A stretch of DNA of 64,000 nucleotides, from positions 1-64,000 of the forward strand of contig JAABRM010000015.1 in assembly GCA_011390955.1 (NCBI GenBank). The letters run 5' to 3'. The DNA comes from Oscillatoriales cyanobacterium. GTDB lineage: Bacteria > Cyanobacteriota > Cyanobacteriia > Cyanobacteriales > Laspinemataceae. Shown here piece after piece: positions 26,485-34,385 of the stretch (position 1 is the stretch's first letter; every line of letters starts with the position of its first letter). The notes below the pieces were generated by a model. That model saw only the letters and a program-made list of their open reading frames with translations. It was not told where the DNA came from and made no database searches. The position numbers and the translations under genes were made by a program.

Positions 26485-27465
26485 TCAAGCATAAACTTGA
26501 GGATTCACACAATGGGGCAAGCGATCGCCTTGGAGTCCGGCGATTAAATTTGCAGCGGCCATCATCGCCATTTTCTCTCTGGTGGGACGAGAGGCACTGC
26601 CAATATGGGGCGTAATAATTAAATTATCTAAAGTTAATAATGGACTATCATTCGGAATCGGTTCTGGTTCCGTCACATCGATCGCTGCCCCGGCAATTTC
26701 CCCCTGAACTAAAGCGCGATAAAGGGCATCCGAATCCACAATCGACCCGCGAGCAGTATTAATTAAAATCGCCGATGATTTCATTAACTGAAATTGGCGA
26801 TCGCTCAATAAATGATAAGTTTGGTCAGACAAAGATGTATGGAGACTGACAAAATCTGACTGTTGTAACAAATCTTCTAACGCGACAAATTCCACTCCCA
26901 GCGATCGCTCCAATTCTGGGTCTTGGCGATCGCGACCAGAATACAAAATTCGCATATCAAAACCCTTGGCTCGCCGCGCCATTGCTTGACCAATGCGTCC
27001 CAAACCAATAATCCCCAACGTCGCGCCAGTGACATCAGGGCCAAGTAATAACTGAGGTTCCCAGGTTTGCCAACCCCCTGCCCGAGTCAAGCGATCGCCC
27101 TCCACCACCTTTCGGGCAGCGGCCATCAGCAACGCCCAAGCAAAATCAGCAGTGGCATCGGTCAACACCCCAGGGGTATAACCCACGGGAATTTTTCGCG
27201 CCGTCGCGGTGGAAATATCGATATTATCGTAACCCACCGCCATCAGACTAATCACTTTTAACCTAAGACCGGCTTCGATCGTGGGTCGATCGATGCGATC
27301 GGTGAGCAAGCATAAGAGGCCGTCAATTTCCGGGATTTTAGCTTGTAACACCTGGTAGGAAGGAGGCAGAGTTTCTGGCCAAATCTCCACATCAGCGATC
27401 GCACCTAATTGATCCAAACCTACTTGAGGAATTCGGCGAGTGACAAAAACTTTAAATTTCGGCAT
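26485..27465 (-). CDS. D-2-hydroxyacid dehydrogenase (glyoxylate/hydroxypyruvate reductase type)
   Basis: A 326-residue NAD(P)H-dependent enzyme that reduces glyoxylate or hydroxypyruvate, or oxidises D-glycerate. The nucleotide site is LGIIGLGRIGQAMARRAKGF. The catalytic set is the arginine in LINTARGSIVD, a glutamate in TEPEPIP and the histidine in ITPHIGSAS. Length and order match GyaR/GhrB-type proteins. Together with glcD elsewhere in the window it fits photorespiratory carbon recycling, but the genes are not linked. Confidence 0.88.
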   Translation of the reverse strand: MPKFKVFVTRRIPQVGLDQLGAIADVEIWPETLPPSYQVLQAKIPEIDGLLCLLTDRIDRPTIEAGLRLKVISLMAVGYDNIDISTATARKIPVGYTPGVLTDATADFAWALLMAAARKVVEGDRLTRAGGWQTWEPQLLLGPDVTGATLGIIGLGRIGQAMARRAKGFDMRILYSGRDRQDPELERSLGVEFVALEDLLQQSDFVSLHTSLSDQTYHLLSDRQFQLMKSSAILINTARGSIVDSDALYRALVQGEIAGAAIDVTEPEPIPNDSPLLTLDNLIITPHIGSASRPTREKMAMMAAANLIAGLQGDRLPHCVNPQVYA

Positions 27466-27492
27466 AGTTAATCAAGAGTCATCAAGGGATGC

Positions 27493-27807
27493 TTACGGAC
27501 GATTCTGGAAATTCTGCTCAGTAAAATCTTTCAGATTTTCCTGAAAATCGTTTTGATTCAGCATTTCCATCAATTCTAACGCCGCTTTTTGGATCACTCC
27601 CAAATATTTAAGTTTTTTCTCATCAGACCATTTTTGATATGACAACTCGATCAACTCCGCCGAAGACAAAATTTTCGTCAACGGGGTGCGTAAATCATGG
27701 GACACCTGAGAGATAAACCGCTTTTGCAGTGCTTGAAGTTCTTGGGATTCGTGGTGATAACATTGATTGCTTTTACCGCTGCACATGACTTGAAGTTCCT
27801 TAATCAT
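27493..27807 (-). CDS. Histidine-kinase fragment (dimerisation domain only)
   Basis: A 104-residue frame whose centre, QVSHDLRTPLTKILSSAELI, is a HisKA dimerisation/phospho-acceptor motif. No ATPase domain follows: the frame ends after an NDFQENLKDFTEQN tail. It may be the remnant of a kinase or a stand-alone phosphotransfer protein. The frame stays open to an ATG at 27930, but ATG at 27807 removes a low-quality N-terminus; the ribosome binding site is weak. Confidence 0.5.
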   Translation of the reverse strand: MIKELQVMCSGKSNQCYHHESQELQALQKRFISQVSHDLRTPLTKILSSAELIELSYQKWSDEKKLKYLGVIQKAALELMEMLNQNDFQENLKDFTEQNFQNRP

Positions 27808-27934
27808 CGTCAACTCGATCGTAAGCGACTTCTCTGGGTAAAGCAGTGAGGCTGGTCTTGAGAAACCGTGAATGCGATCGATCTTCTGGGTGACGGAGTG
27901 GCAAGCGATTGGGTGAGGGAACCAGACCAAATTC

Positions 27935-27950
27935 TGTGATTGATGTCACG
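27935..27950. promoter_or_regulatory. CRP-like dyad TGTGA-N6-TCACG
   Basis: TGTGATTGATGTCACG matches the cyanobacterial SyCRP1/CRP consensus TGTGA-N6-TCACA in nine of ten positions. It lies about 130 bases upstream of the kinase-fragment start on the minus strand. Confidence 0.35.
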
Positions 27951-28206
27951 AGGGAACCCCCGCATTTCTACGGATCGCCCGATTAAATAAAATAAATCGA
28001 CTTAAATCTGCCCCATCCCCGGCATGGTCATCGGACGGACGATCCACCCATAATCCTTGTATCGTCTAGGGTTTAGCCTGCGGGTAGCGAAAGTTCCGCA
28101 ATCGCGATGCTACTTTTATACGCTGTGGATACTACTCGTGACCAACCATGAATGCGATCGATTTTCCGGGTGACGGAGTGGCAACCGACTGGGTGAGACA
28201 AGCAGA

Positions 28207-28479
28207 CTAAACCTTGTGACTCATGTCACGGCTGCTACGTCGCATTCTTAGCCCTTGATTCCATACAGGCAAATAAAAAGAGAAGAGAACTGACGTTCTC
28301 TTCTCTGGATTTTGAGCTTGATTTTGAACTTGATTTGGATTTGAGGTTTCCCCCTTCAACTTTTTGCGGAGCATTTGCCGCTGCTTTTTCAGTTGCCGCT
28401 GCCGGGCACTACCGCCTTTACCTTTGGAGTTTCGCCCTTGATGGCGAGGAGACTCCCAACTTTTCAACCGTTGAGCCAT
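28207..28479 (-). CDS. Small highly basic protein
   Basis: A 90-residue frame. Residues 1-45 (MAQRLKSWESPRHQGRN, then KGKGGSARQRQLKKQRQ) are rich in Lys/Arg, suggesting nucleic-acid or ribosome contact. GAGGTGA five bases before the ATG is one of the best ribosome binding sites in the window. An intrinsic terminator at 28271-28306 lies inside the frame from about residue 58, so the distal part may not be transcribed. I do not recognise the family. Confidence 0.55.
   Translation of the reverse strand: MAQRLKSWESPRHQGRNSKGKGGSARQRQLKKQRQMLRKKLKGETSNPNQVQNQAQNPEKRTSVLFSFYLPVWNQGLRMRRSSRDMSHKV
28215..28230. promoter_or_regulatory. Second CRP-like dyad
   Basis: TGTGACTCATGTCACG is in the paired copy of the direct repeat, with half-sites identical to 27935-27950. 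It overlaps the end of the 90-codon frame. Confidence 0.35.
28271..28306 (-). terminator. Intrinsic terminator inside the 90-codon frame
   Basis: On the minus strand AGAGAAGAGAAC and GTTCTCTTCTCT form a perfect 12-bp stem with a four-base loop, followed by TTTTATTT. Confidence 0.7.
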
Positions 28480-28561
28480 GTTTCACCTCATGGAATATAT
28501 ATTGAGTGTTTTATTTCTAGGGGCAATTCCCCCGTGGTTGCCCTCATCCATATTGGATATA

Positions 28562-28586
28562 GAAAAGGCGGGGAAGGTTCCCCGCC
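28562..28586 (-). terminator. Terminator after tRNA-Leu(CAA)
   Basis: On the minus strand GGCGGGGAA and TTCCCCGCC form a perfect nine-bp stem with a two-base loop (CC), followed by TTTTCT. It lies 16 bases past the tRNA 3' end. Confidence 0.75.
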
Positions 28587-28601
28587 TAAAGAGTTAAAGA
28601 G

Positions 28602-28683
28602 TGGGCGAGGCGAGACTCGAACTCGCAAGGCCGAAACCGCCACATTTTGAGTGTGGTGCGTCTACCAATTTCGCCACTCGCCC
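28602..28683 (-). tRNA. tRNA-Leu (anticodon CAA)
   Basis: The 82-base tRNA reads GGGCGAGTGGCGAAATTGG at its 5' end and pairs GGGCGAG with CTCGCCC. The anticodon arm is CCACA-CTCAAAA-TGTGG, giving CAA. There is a long variable arm, as in class II tRNA-Leu, and the T-loop is GTTCGAGTC. CCA is not encoded. Its 5' end overlaps the last codons of the M48 protease gene. Confidence 0.95.
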
Positions 28684-29537
28684 TTGGTCTTAACTTTTTT
28701 ATTATACACGATTTCTTGCCTTTGCAACACAGATTCATAATTTTTGCTGCTGGCCCATCGCTGAATTTCTCTAGCGCGGAGCACTGGCAAGGGATGTGTC
28801 AACTGGGAGGACTGTGCTTCTTTGAAGATTCGTCCCATCTCAGTCTCGCTGATTATATCATAAGTTTTCGCTTGTGCAAGAAATGCATCTAAATTTAATT
28901 GCGGGGACAAAGTGGGAGAGCCTCCGGCTAGTTTCATCAGTACGGAACTGACGACTCTGGGGTCTTGGGTAGCGAGTAAAGCGGCGCGATCGCAGCTAAA
29001 CTCCGCACAGCGCAACCACTGGAGAATTTGACTCTGTAAACCTTGGGCAATTAACCCGCCTAAATTCGGCAACTGCCCTGCCGCCAATAAAATCAAATTG
29101 GCTAAAGTGAGATACACCCCATGCTCGCATTTCAAGTGTCCCAGTTCGTGAGCCATCACTGCTTGAATCTCTGCCGGTGTCAACATAGAAATCAGTGATG
29201 TATGCAGCACCATAAACGGCTGCTTGCCTCGCATCGCAAATGTATAAGCATTTGGGATGGGATTTTGACGGACATACAATTGTGGGGCTTCCAGATCCAG
29301 TATCTGGCAGGCTTCCAATAGCGACTGATGCAGTTCGGGTAACTGCTGCTCACTCACCAGAACACTAGAGGCAATATTTTCTAAGTAAAAAAATTGCTCT
29401 CCGAGGGCTCCAAGCAGTTGCCGCACCATTAAATCTAGTCCGGGCAATTGTTTGAGTGAATTTGTTGCTTCAAAATCGAGCGGATGACGAAATTCGTCGG
29501 CTCGTAAACCAATCAGTTGTACCTTAGAGACAGCCAT
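28662..29537 (-). CDS. M48-family zinc metalloprotease
   Basis: A 291-residue protease related to HtpX/Ste24. The metal motif HELGH is at about residues 130-134 in VMAHELGHLKCEHG, and the third ligand is in the CAEFSCDRAALL segment. A hydrophobic stretch (YLTLANLILLAAGQLP) after the motif may contact the membrane. Substrates are unknown; protein quality control is inferred. The last seven codons and the stop lie within the 5' part of tRNA-Leu(CAA), so tRNA maturation would cut a readthrough mRNA before its stop. Confidence 0.88.
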   Translation of the reverse strand: MAVSKVQLIGLRADEFRHPLDFEATNSLKQLPGLDLMVRQLLGALGEQFFYLENIASSVLVSEQQLPELHQSLLEACQILDLEAPQLYVRQNPIPNAYTFAMRGKQPFMVLHTSLISMLTPAEIQAVMAHELGHLKCEHGVYLTLANLILLAAGQLPNLGGLIAQGLQSQILQWLRCAEFSCDRAALLATQDPRVVSSVLMKLAGGSPTLSPQLNLDAFLAQAKTYDIISETEMGRIFKEAQSSQLTHPLPVLRAREIQRWASSKNYESVLQRQEIVYNKKVKTKGEWRNW

Positions 29538-29660
29538 GCCAGTTATGGACTCAGAACTTGGGACTTGGAAAATTAAGTTATTTTACCGCAGATCGATCGA
29601 TGGTTGACGATCTATGGTTGACGATCTGCCGAGAATCTCCACCATCAAGATTTTTTAAGC

Positions 29661-31040
29661 TTATTGGGCTGCGACTTGTAAAGATGGGATTTTGGCGACA
29701 TTAATCTCGGTTGTATCATTTACTGACAATCGGCGCAATCTCGCACCCAGTTTTTGCAGTTTCAGATCCAACCTTTCATAGCCGCGATCGAGGTGTTGTA
29801 AATCTTGGACAATGGTAGTCCCTTCGGCAGCGAGTCCGGCTAAAATCAGTCCCGCAGAGGCTCGTAAGTCGGTGGCTAATACGGGGGCTCCCGATAACAG
29901 GGGCACTCCACGCACGATCGCCGTATTGCCTTTGACCCGAATATTCGCACCCAAGCGGTTTAACTCCGCCACATGGCGCATCCGATTTTCAAACACGGTT
30001 TCTGAGATGGTGCTATCACCATGACTCAGGGTCAACAAGGCCATAAATTGTGCCTGCATATCCGTGGGAAATCCGGGATAGGGCATGGTGCTAATATCGC
30101 TGGCTTTAATCTCGTAAGTGGGAATAATCCGCAAGTGATTTGGGGATTCAATCACGATTTTGCAGCCAATTTCGCCCAATTTGGCGATCGCTGCGGTCAG
30201 ATGATCGGGAACGATCGGCGATAAGGATATCTCGGAACGAGTAATCGCCCCAGCGATCAAAAATGTTGCCGCTTCAATGCGATCGGGAATAATCTCGTAA
30301 TCCGTAGAATGTAATCGAGCAACACCTTCGATGACAATTTTCTTGGTGCCCGCGCCCCAAATCCGAGCGCCCATTGATTTGCAGAAATTAGCCAAATCCA
30401 AAACTTCCGGTTCTTGCGCCGCATTTTCGATCGTGGTTTCCCCGTCAGCCAAAGTTGCCGCCATCATCAAAGTTTCGGTGGCGCCCACACTGGGATAATC
30501 TAAATAGATTTTGGCTCCTTTTAAGCGTTTATTGGGGCCGGGAACTGATGCTTTGACTACGCCATGCTCAATCTGTACATGGGCACCCATTGCTTGCAGA
30601 CCGCGCACATGGAGATCCACGGGTCTAGCGCCAATGGCACAGCCTCCGGGCAGGGGGACAGAAGCCTCGCCCAACCGGGCTAACATCGGCCCAACAATAA
30701 AGAAACTGGCCCGTAGCTGACTGACTAATTCATAAGGGGCTTCGGTGCAGTGGAAATCCCGCGCATTGACTTCCAAGGCATCCGGGTTATGGCTGACTTG
30801 GACGCCCAAGGATGAGAGCACTTGCCCCATGCGCTTAACGTCTGAGAGATGGGGAATGTTGCGTAAGCGGCAATCCCCCGAACAGAGGATGGTTCCGGCC
30901 ATGACCACCAAAGCAGCGTTTTTCGCCCCGCTAATGTTGACATGACCTTTGAGGGGGTATTGTCCTTGAATTTCTAGGGCAGTGGTAAAAGATGCTTCCG
31001 GTGAAGCTTTTTTGTTCAGCGAACCAAGAGAGGCAGTGAT
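29661..31040 (-). CDS. murA: UDP-N-acetylglucosamine 1-carboxyvinyltransferase, apparent ATC start
   Basis: Catalyses the first committed step of peptidoglycan synthesis, transfer of enolpyruvate from PEP to UDP-GlcNAc. Family motifs include [18 protein letters not shown], active-site cysteine in [14 protein letters not shown] (residue 134 in this numbering) and [13 protein letters not shown]. The first ATG (30911) lies after the essential [10 protein letters not shown] segment, so the true start is upstream. In that frame, down to the in-frame stop near 31070, there is no ATG, GTG or TTG. An ATC at 31040 follows GGAGG by exactly eight bases and gives a natural N-terminus (T-A-S-L-G-S). Length 459 residues is near normal. 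The ATC start is inferred; a sequencing error is the alternative. Confidence 0.85.
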   Translation of the reverse strand: MTASLGSLNKKASPEASFTTALEIQGQYPLKGHVNISGAKNAALVVMAGTILCSGDCRLRNIPHLSDVKRMGQVLSSLGVQVSHNPDALEVNARDFHCTEAPYELVSQLRASFFIVGPMLARLGEASVPLPGGCAIGARPVDLHVRGLQAMGAHVQIEHGVVKASVPGPNKRLKGAKIYLDYPSVGATETLMMAATLADGETTIENAAQEPEVLDLANFCKSMGARIWGAGTKKIVIEGVARLHSTDYEIIPDRIEAATFLIAGAITRSEISLSPIVPDHLTAAIAKLGEIGCKIVIESPNHLRIIPTYEIKASDISTMPYPGFPTDMQAQFMALLTLSHGDSTISETVFENRMRHVAELNRLGANIRVKGNTAIVRGVPLLSGAPVLATDLRASAGLILAGLAAEGTTIVQDLQHLDRGYERLDLKLQKLGARLRRLSVNDTTEINVAKIPSLQVAAQ

Positions 31041-31048
31041 AGGTTTAT

Positions 31049-31053
31049 CCTCC
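31049..31053 (-). promoter_or_regulatory. Shine-Dalgarno GGAGG that sets the murA start
   Basis: GGAGG on the minus strand, eight bases before the ATC codon at 31040-31038. It is the only strong ribosome binding site upstream of the conserved N-terminus. Confidence 0.6.
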
Positions 31054-31285
31054 GAACTCGATCGGTAATATTACAATTTTTTAATTTGGTTTTGATTCTA
31101 GCGGAAATATGGTAATTGTCCAGATATGTTTGATCTATATTTGTAGTCTGTCGCTCGTTCTGGACATTCAGGTTTGGTCATTTCCCCGCGATTTGCGCTC
31201 CCAAAGCAATAGCTTTGGTTTACGCCGCTGACTAGGGCAGTTGCAGTTTGGCAATTGAACTCAAAAAAAAATTTCTTTGAGGTAC

Positions 31286-31314
31286 TTGACATCACCAAAT
31301 ATTTATGACAAGAT
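31286..31314 (+). promoter_or_regulatory. Probable promoter of tRNA-Leu(CAG)
   Basis: TTGACA at 31286-31291, a 17-base spacer and CAAGAT at 31309-31314. The -35 is perfect and the -10 is weak. The tRNA begins 28 bases later. Confidence 0.45.
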
Positions 31315-31341
31315 AGAGTGTCGGAAATAACCAAGTAGCCA

Positions 31342-31425
31342 GCGGAACTGGCGGAATTGGTAGACGCGCTAGATTCAGGTTCTAGTGTCTGCAAAGACTT
31401 CCGGGTTCAAGTCCCGGGTTCCGCA
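31342..31425 (+). tRNA. tRNA-Leu (anticodon CAG)
   Basis: An 84-base class II tRNA. Acceptor GCGGAAC pairs with GTTCCGC, the discriminator is A and CCA is not encoded. The anticodon arm is CTAGA-TTCAGGT-TCTAG, giving CAG. It has a long variable arm and the T-loop GTTCAAGTC. Confidence 0.95.
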
Positions 31426-31459
31426 TATTTGATAGATACCAAAGATATTCCTTAAGGCA

Positions 31460-31488
31460 AAATATCAAGCCTTGAGGGATATTTTTTT
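31460..31488 (+). terminator. Terminator after tRNA-Leu(CAG)
   Basis: AATATC and GATATT form a short stem around AAGCCTTGAGG, followed by seven T. It lies about 35 bases past the tRNA. Confidence 0.55.
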
Positions 31489-31748
31489 GCAGTGCGATCG
31501 CCCCTTGACTTAAAGCGAAAGAAACCTTGTTTTGACGCGGAATTTTTGTCATAAAGTGATGATGGCAAATACTTAAAAATCAATCGCCGAAATCTTCAAC
31601 TATTATCACTATATTTCACAGGGATAATTCACGCAATCCGTAAAAAATTTAATTAATTTGGCAAATCTTTTCAGGCTTCCAGAAGCTAGGTGGATTATGG
31701 TAGAATGAGAAAAGTCCTTGTTTTCAGTCTTTCAGACCTGTAGCAGCC
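31489..31748. other. Leader spacer of the SpoU gene
   Basis: AT-rich sequence with no gene. GGTAGAATGAGAA near 31698 contains a TAGAAT that could serve as a -10 box, but no convincing -35 is seen. Confidence 0.3.
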
Positions 31749-32570
31749 TTGGCACAACCACCATCCGCTTCAATTGGAATTGAAATCAGCAGTCGGCAAA
31801 ATCCTTTAGTCAAGCAAATTCGTAAGCTCCATGACGCCAAAGGAAGACACCGAGAAAATCAATGTTTGTTAGAAGGCACCCATTTACTGGAAGTAGCCTG
31901 TGAAGTAAATTATCCCTTGCTTAATGTTTGTGCAACTCCCCAATGGATTGCCCAAAATTTATCCCTTTGGCAAAGAATTTCCACCCAGGCAAAAAAGTGC
32001 CAAGTGCTGAGTCAAGTGGTACTAGAAGCGATCGCCACTACGGTGAATCCTGATGGGATCGTAGCTACCGCGCCCCGTCCTACCCTCGATCCCCAACAGA
32101 TGCCCAAAACGGGGATCGCTTTAGCTTTAGAAACAATTCAAGATCCGGGCAACTTGGGGACAATTATTAGAACCGCAGCGGCGGCTAATGCAGCGGGTTT
32201 ATGGTTAAGTGCCGATAGCGTAGATTTAGATCATCCGAAAGTTTTGCGTTCTTCCGCTGGGCAATGGTTTCGTTTGCCAATGGCGGTGAGTGCGGATTTA
32301 GCAACTCAGGTAAAACATTGTCAAAGTCAAGGATGGCAAATTGTAGCCACGGATTCTCATGCTTCATTCACCTACTGGGAACTTGACTATTGTCAGCCGA
32401 CTCTAATTTTGTTAGGAAACGAAGGCAATGGTTTATCCCCGGAATTGTCAGCGATTGCTGACAAAACAGTGACGATTCCCCTGAGTGGGGGAGTCGAGTC
32501 CTTGAATGTGGCGATCGCTGCTGCCCTAATTCTCTACGAAGCGCAGCGGCAAAAAGTTAGTAAATATTGA
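31749..32570 (+). CDS. SpoU/TrmH-family RNA 2'-O-methyltransferase
   Basis: A 273-residue SAM-dependent enzyme with the C-terminal trefoil-knot fold. The N-terminal substrate-binding part begins SSRQNPLVKQIRKLHDAKGR. The three family motifs are QDPGNLGTIIRTAAA, ILLGNEGNGLS and IPLSGGVESLNVAIAAALIL. Likely target is ribosomal RNA (RlmB-like), but tRNA is not excluded. The frame begins with TTG at 31749; no ATG occurs near the N-terminus and the ribosome binding site is weak. Confidence 0.88.
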   Translation: MAQPPSASIGIEISSRQNPLVKQIRKLHDAKGRHRENQCLLEGTHLLEVACEVNYPLLNVCATPQWIAQNLSLWQRISTQAKKCQVLSQVVLEAIATTVNPDGIVATAPRPTLDPQQMPKTGIALALETIQDPGNLGTIIRTAAAANAAGLWLSADSVDLDHPKVLRSSAGQWFRLPMAVSADLATQVKHCQSQGWQIVATDSHASFTYWELDYCQPTLILLGNEGNGLSPELSAIADKTVTIPLSGGVESLNVAIAAALILYEAQRQKVSKY

Positions 32571-32939
32571 CATTTTGGGGCAGTTTGTGGGTTATTGCTC
32601 AGGTTTTTTATTGGTTATTGGTTGTTAGTTGTTCGTTGTTGGTTGTTCGTTGTTGGTTGTTGGTTGTTGGTTATTCGTTATTCGTTATTCGTTATTCGTT
32701 ATTTAAAGCAACCCATCAATAACAAACAACCAACAACAGGGAAGAGAGGGAGCTTATGGTGCCGGGGTGCAGAGGTGCAGGGGTGCAGAGGTGCAGGGGT
32801 GCAGGGGGGCTTCAGGAGCAACCAACAACCAACCAACAACCAACAACAACCAACAACCAACAACACCCCCCCAACCCCCCCTTCAAGGGGGGGCAACCAA
32901 CAACCAACAACCAACAACCAACCAACAACCAACAACAAA
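32571..32939. repeat. Mixed low-complexity spacer
   Basis: TTGTTGG/TTATTCG heptamers, then GTGCAGAGGTGCAGGG units, then CCAACAA heptamers, with the palindromic G/C-run repeat at 32864-32894. Frames across it are artefacts. Confidence 0.75.
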
Positions 32940-33191
32940 TCAAATTAGATCGCTATCCTTATGTTTTGTCGCCATAAATCGATCGATATCCGCTGCCGCA
33001 TCTTCTAAAGCACTCAACAGGAATTCCGGTTTAGGTTTTTTCGGGGGTGAGGGAACTTTAGCCGCTGGTGTGGCGGGGGTTTTGGGGGATAGAGGGAGAT
33101 CGCTGGACTCTAAAGTTGCTTCTAATTTTTCCAAGGCATCGATCAATTCATCTTCGGAAGATATATGGCGTTTTTCTGGATCGTGATTCAT
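32940..33191 (-). CDS. Small acidic protein of unknown function
   Basis: An 83-residue protein. The N-terminal half is acidic (SSEDELIDALEKLEATLESS), followed by a Pro/Lys linker and a C-terminal helix PEFLLSALEDAAADIDRFMA. The two helical blocks separated by a flexible linker suggest a protein-binding adaptor, but no function is known to me. It lies 56 bases after the msrP stop on the same strand and may be cotranscribed with msrP. Confidence 0.6.
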   Translation of the reverse strand: MNHDPEKRHISSEDELIDALEKLEATLESSDLPLSPKTPATPAAKVPSPPKKPKPEFLLSALEDAAADIDRFMATKHKDSDLI

Positions 33192-33247
33192 GGTAAGTCA
33201 GTAATTTCAAAATTATTTGTGGGGTGATGCCAAATAACCAATAACTT

Positions 33248-34231
33248 TTAGGTTTGGTACAGCCCAGCGACATATTCACCGTAACCGTTATAAGGCTGAG
33301 TGGGGACAGTTTCCCAACTTAACGCAGGACCTGGCCCGACTAACCGTTCTTTCGCTTGAGACCAACGGGGATGAGGCTTATTGGGGTTGACATTCGCTTC
33401 AAAATCGTACTCATTCGGCACCAAGGTATGCCAGAAAGTCGCCGGTTGCTGGTCTAAAAATTCAATTTTGACAATCGATTTCGCCCCTTTGAAACCATAT
33501 TTCCAAGGCACCACCATGCGGATGGGGGCGCCATGTTGTTTGGGTAAGGTGCGATCGTAAATTCCCGTGGCAAAGAAAGCGAGGTCATTAGCCATTTCCT
33601 CAATTCGCAAGCTTTCTTGATAGGGCCAAGGTAAGGAACCGAAGGCAAAACCAGGTCCAGGGGTGACTTCCGGATCGTAGTAAGAGGAAAAGCGGACAAA
33701 TTTGGCGGCGCTGGTGGGATTGACATCTTCAATGATTTTCTTCATGGGAAATCCAATCCAAGGGACGACCATTGCCCAGGCTTCTACGCAACGAAAGCGA
33801 TAAACCCGTTTTTCTATAGGAAATTTTTTCCGCAGGTCATCGAGGTCGTAGGTTTTGGGCTGGTTGACTAAGCCGGTGACTTCGACTTTCCACTCTTCCG
33901 TAGGTAGGGCTTGGGCTGCCCGCCAAATGGATTTGGTGCCACCAAATTCATAGAAGTTATTGTAGCGAGAAGTCAGAGATTGATCGGTGATAGACCGTCC
34001 GGCTGTGGCAAAATCAGGGTTTATGGGAACTTGACCGAGGGAAATGGTTCCCGCTGTGGGGTCGTTGCCCCCTTCCGACTGCTGTTGACAGCCCATAATC
34101 GGTAAAATGCTGACCCCAATTCCAGCAGCGATCGCCTGTTTGAGAAACTTGCGCCGATTGCTAAAAACGGATTCTGGGGTAATTTGACTTTCGGGAATGT
34201 CCCAAATTTGGGGAACGCGAATCAAAACCAT
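33248..34231 (-). CDS. msrP: Protein-methionine-sulfoxide reductase catalytic subunit MsrP
   Basis: A 327-residue molybdopterin enzyme that repairs oxidised methionines in exported proteins (formerly YedY). A twin-arginine signal NRRKFLKQAIAAG has R26 and R27. The molybdenum ligand is C148 in YRFRCVEAWAMVVPWIGFP. KQHGAPIRMVVPWKYGFKGA marks the sulfite-oxidase fold. A cysteine at 48 (IMGC) after the signal resembles a lipobox. MsrQ, the usual heme partner, is not in the neighbourhood. Confidence 0.9.
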   Translation of the reverse strand: MVLIRVPQIWDIPESQITPESVFSNRRKFLKQAIAAGIGVSILPIMGCQQQSEGGNDPTAGTISLGQVPINPDFATAGRSITDQSLTSRYNNFYEFGGTKSIWRAAQALPTEEWKVEVTGLVNQPKTYDLDDLRKKFPIEKRVYRFRCVEAWAMVVPWIGFPMKKIIEDVNPTSAAKFVRFSSYYDPEVTPGPGFAFGSLPWPYQESLRIEEMANDLAFFATGIYDRTLPKQHGAPIRMVVPWKYGFKGAKSIVKIEFLDQQPATFWHTLVPNEYDFEANVNPNKPHPRWSQAKERLVGPGPALSWETVPTQPYNGYGEYVAGLYQT

Positions 34232-34291
34232 ATCTATCTCTTTATCTATCTATTTAAATATCGATCGATTATCTCCTTTATTACCATAAAC

Positions 34292-34329
34292 AAAAATTGA
34301 GGTGGGTTGTCTAATCCACCTCAATTTTT
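34292..34329 (-). terminator. Intrinsic terminator after the RTX gene
   Basis: AAAAATTGAGGTGG and CCACCTCAATTTTT form a perfect 14-bp stem with a ten-base loop. T-runs on both sides allow termination in both directions; it lies 57 bases past the RTX stop. Confidence 0.8.
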
Positions 34330-34385
34330 CCGGTTTCTTGAGGCCAGAATGTTTCTCTTTGGGCAATATTCTCCTGACTGCTTGC

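Larger units (their letters stand above)
27868..28230. repeat. Pair of ~83-bp direct repeats 280 bp apart
   Basis: Segments 27868-27950 and 28148-28230 share TGAATGCGATCGAT, GGGTGACGGAGTGGCAA and GGGTGAG in the same order and spacing, and each ends in TGTGA-N6-TCACG. The 197-base sequence between them shows no gene. Confidence 0.7.

Noticed and set aside
32595-33186. Overlapping plus-strand frames between the SpoU gene and msrP
   Set aside because: They run through heptamer and G-rich repeats and the antisense of the 83-residue gene.
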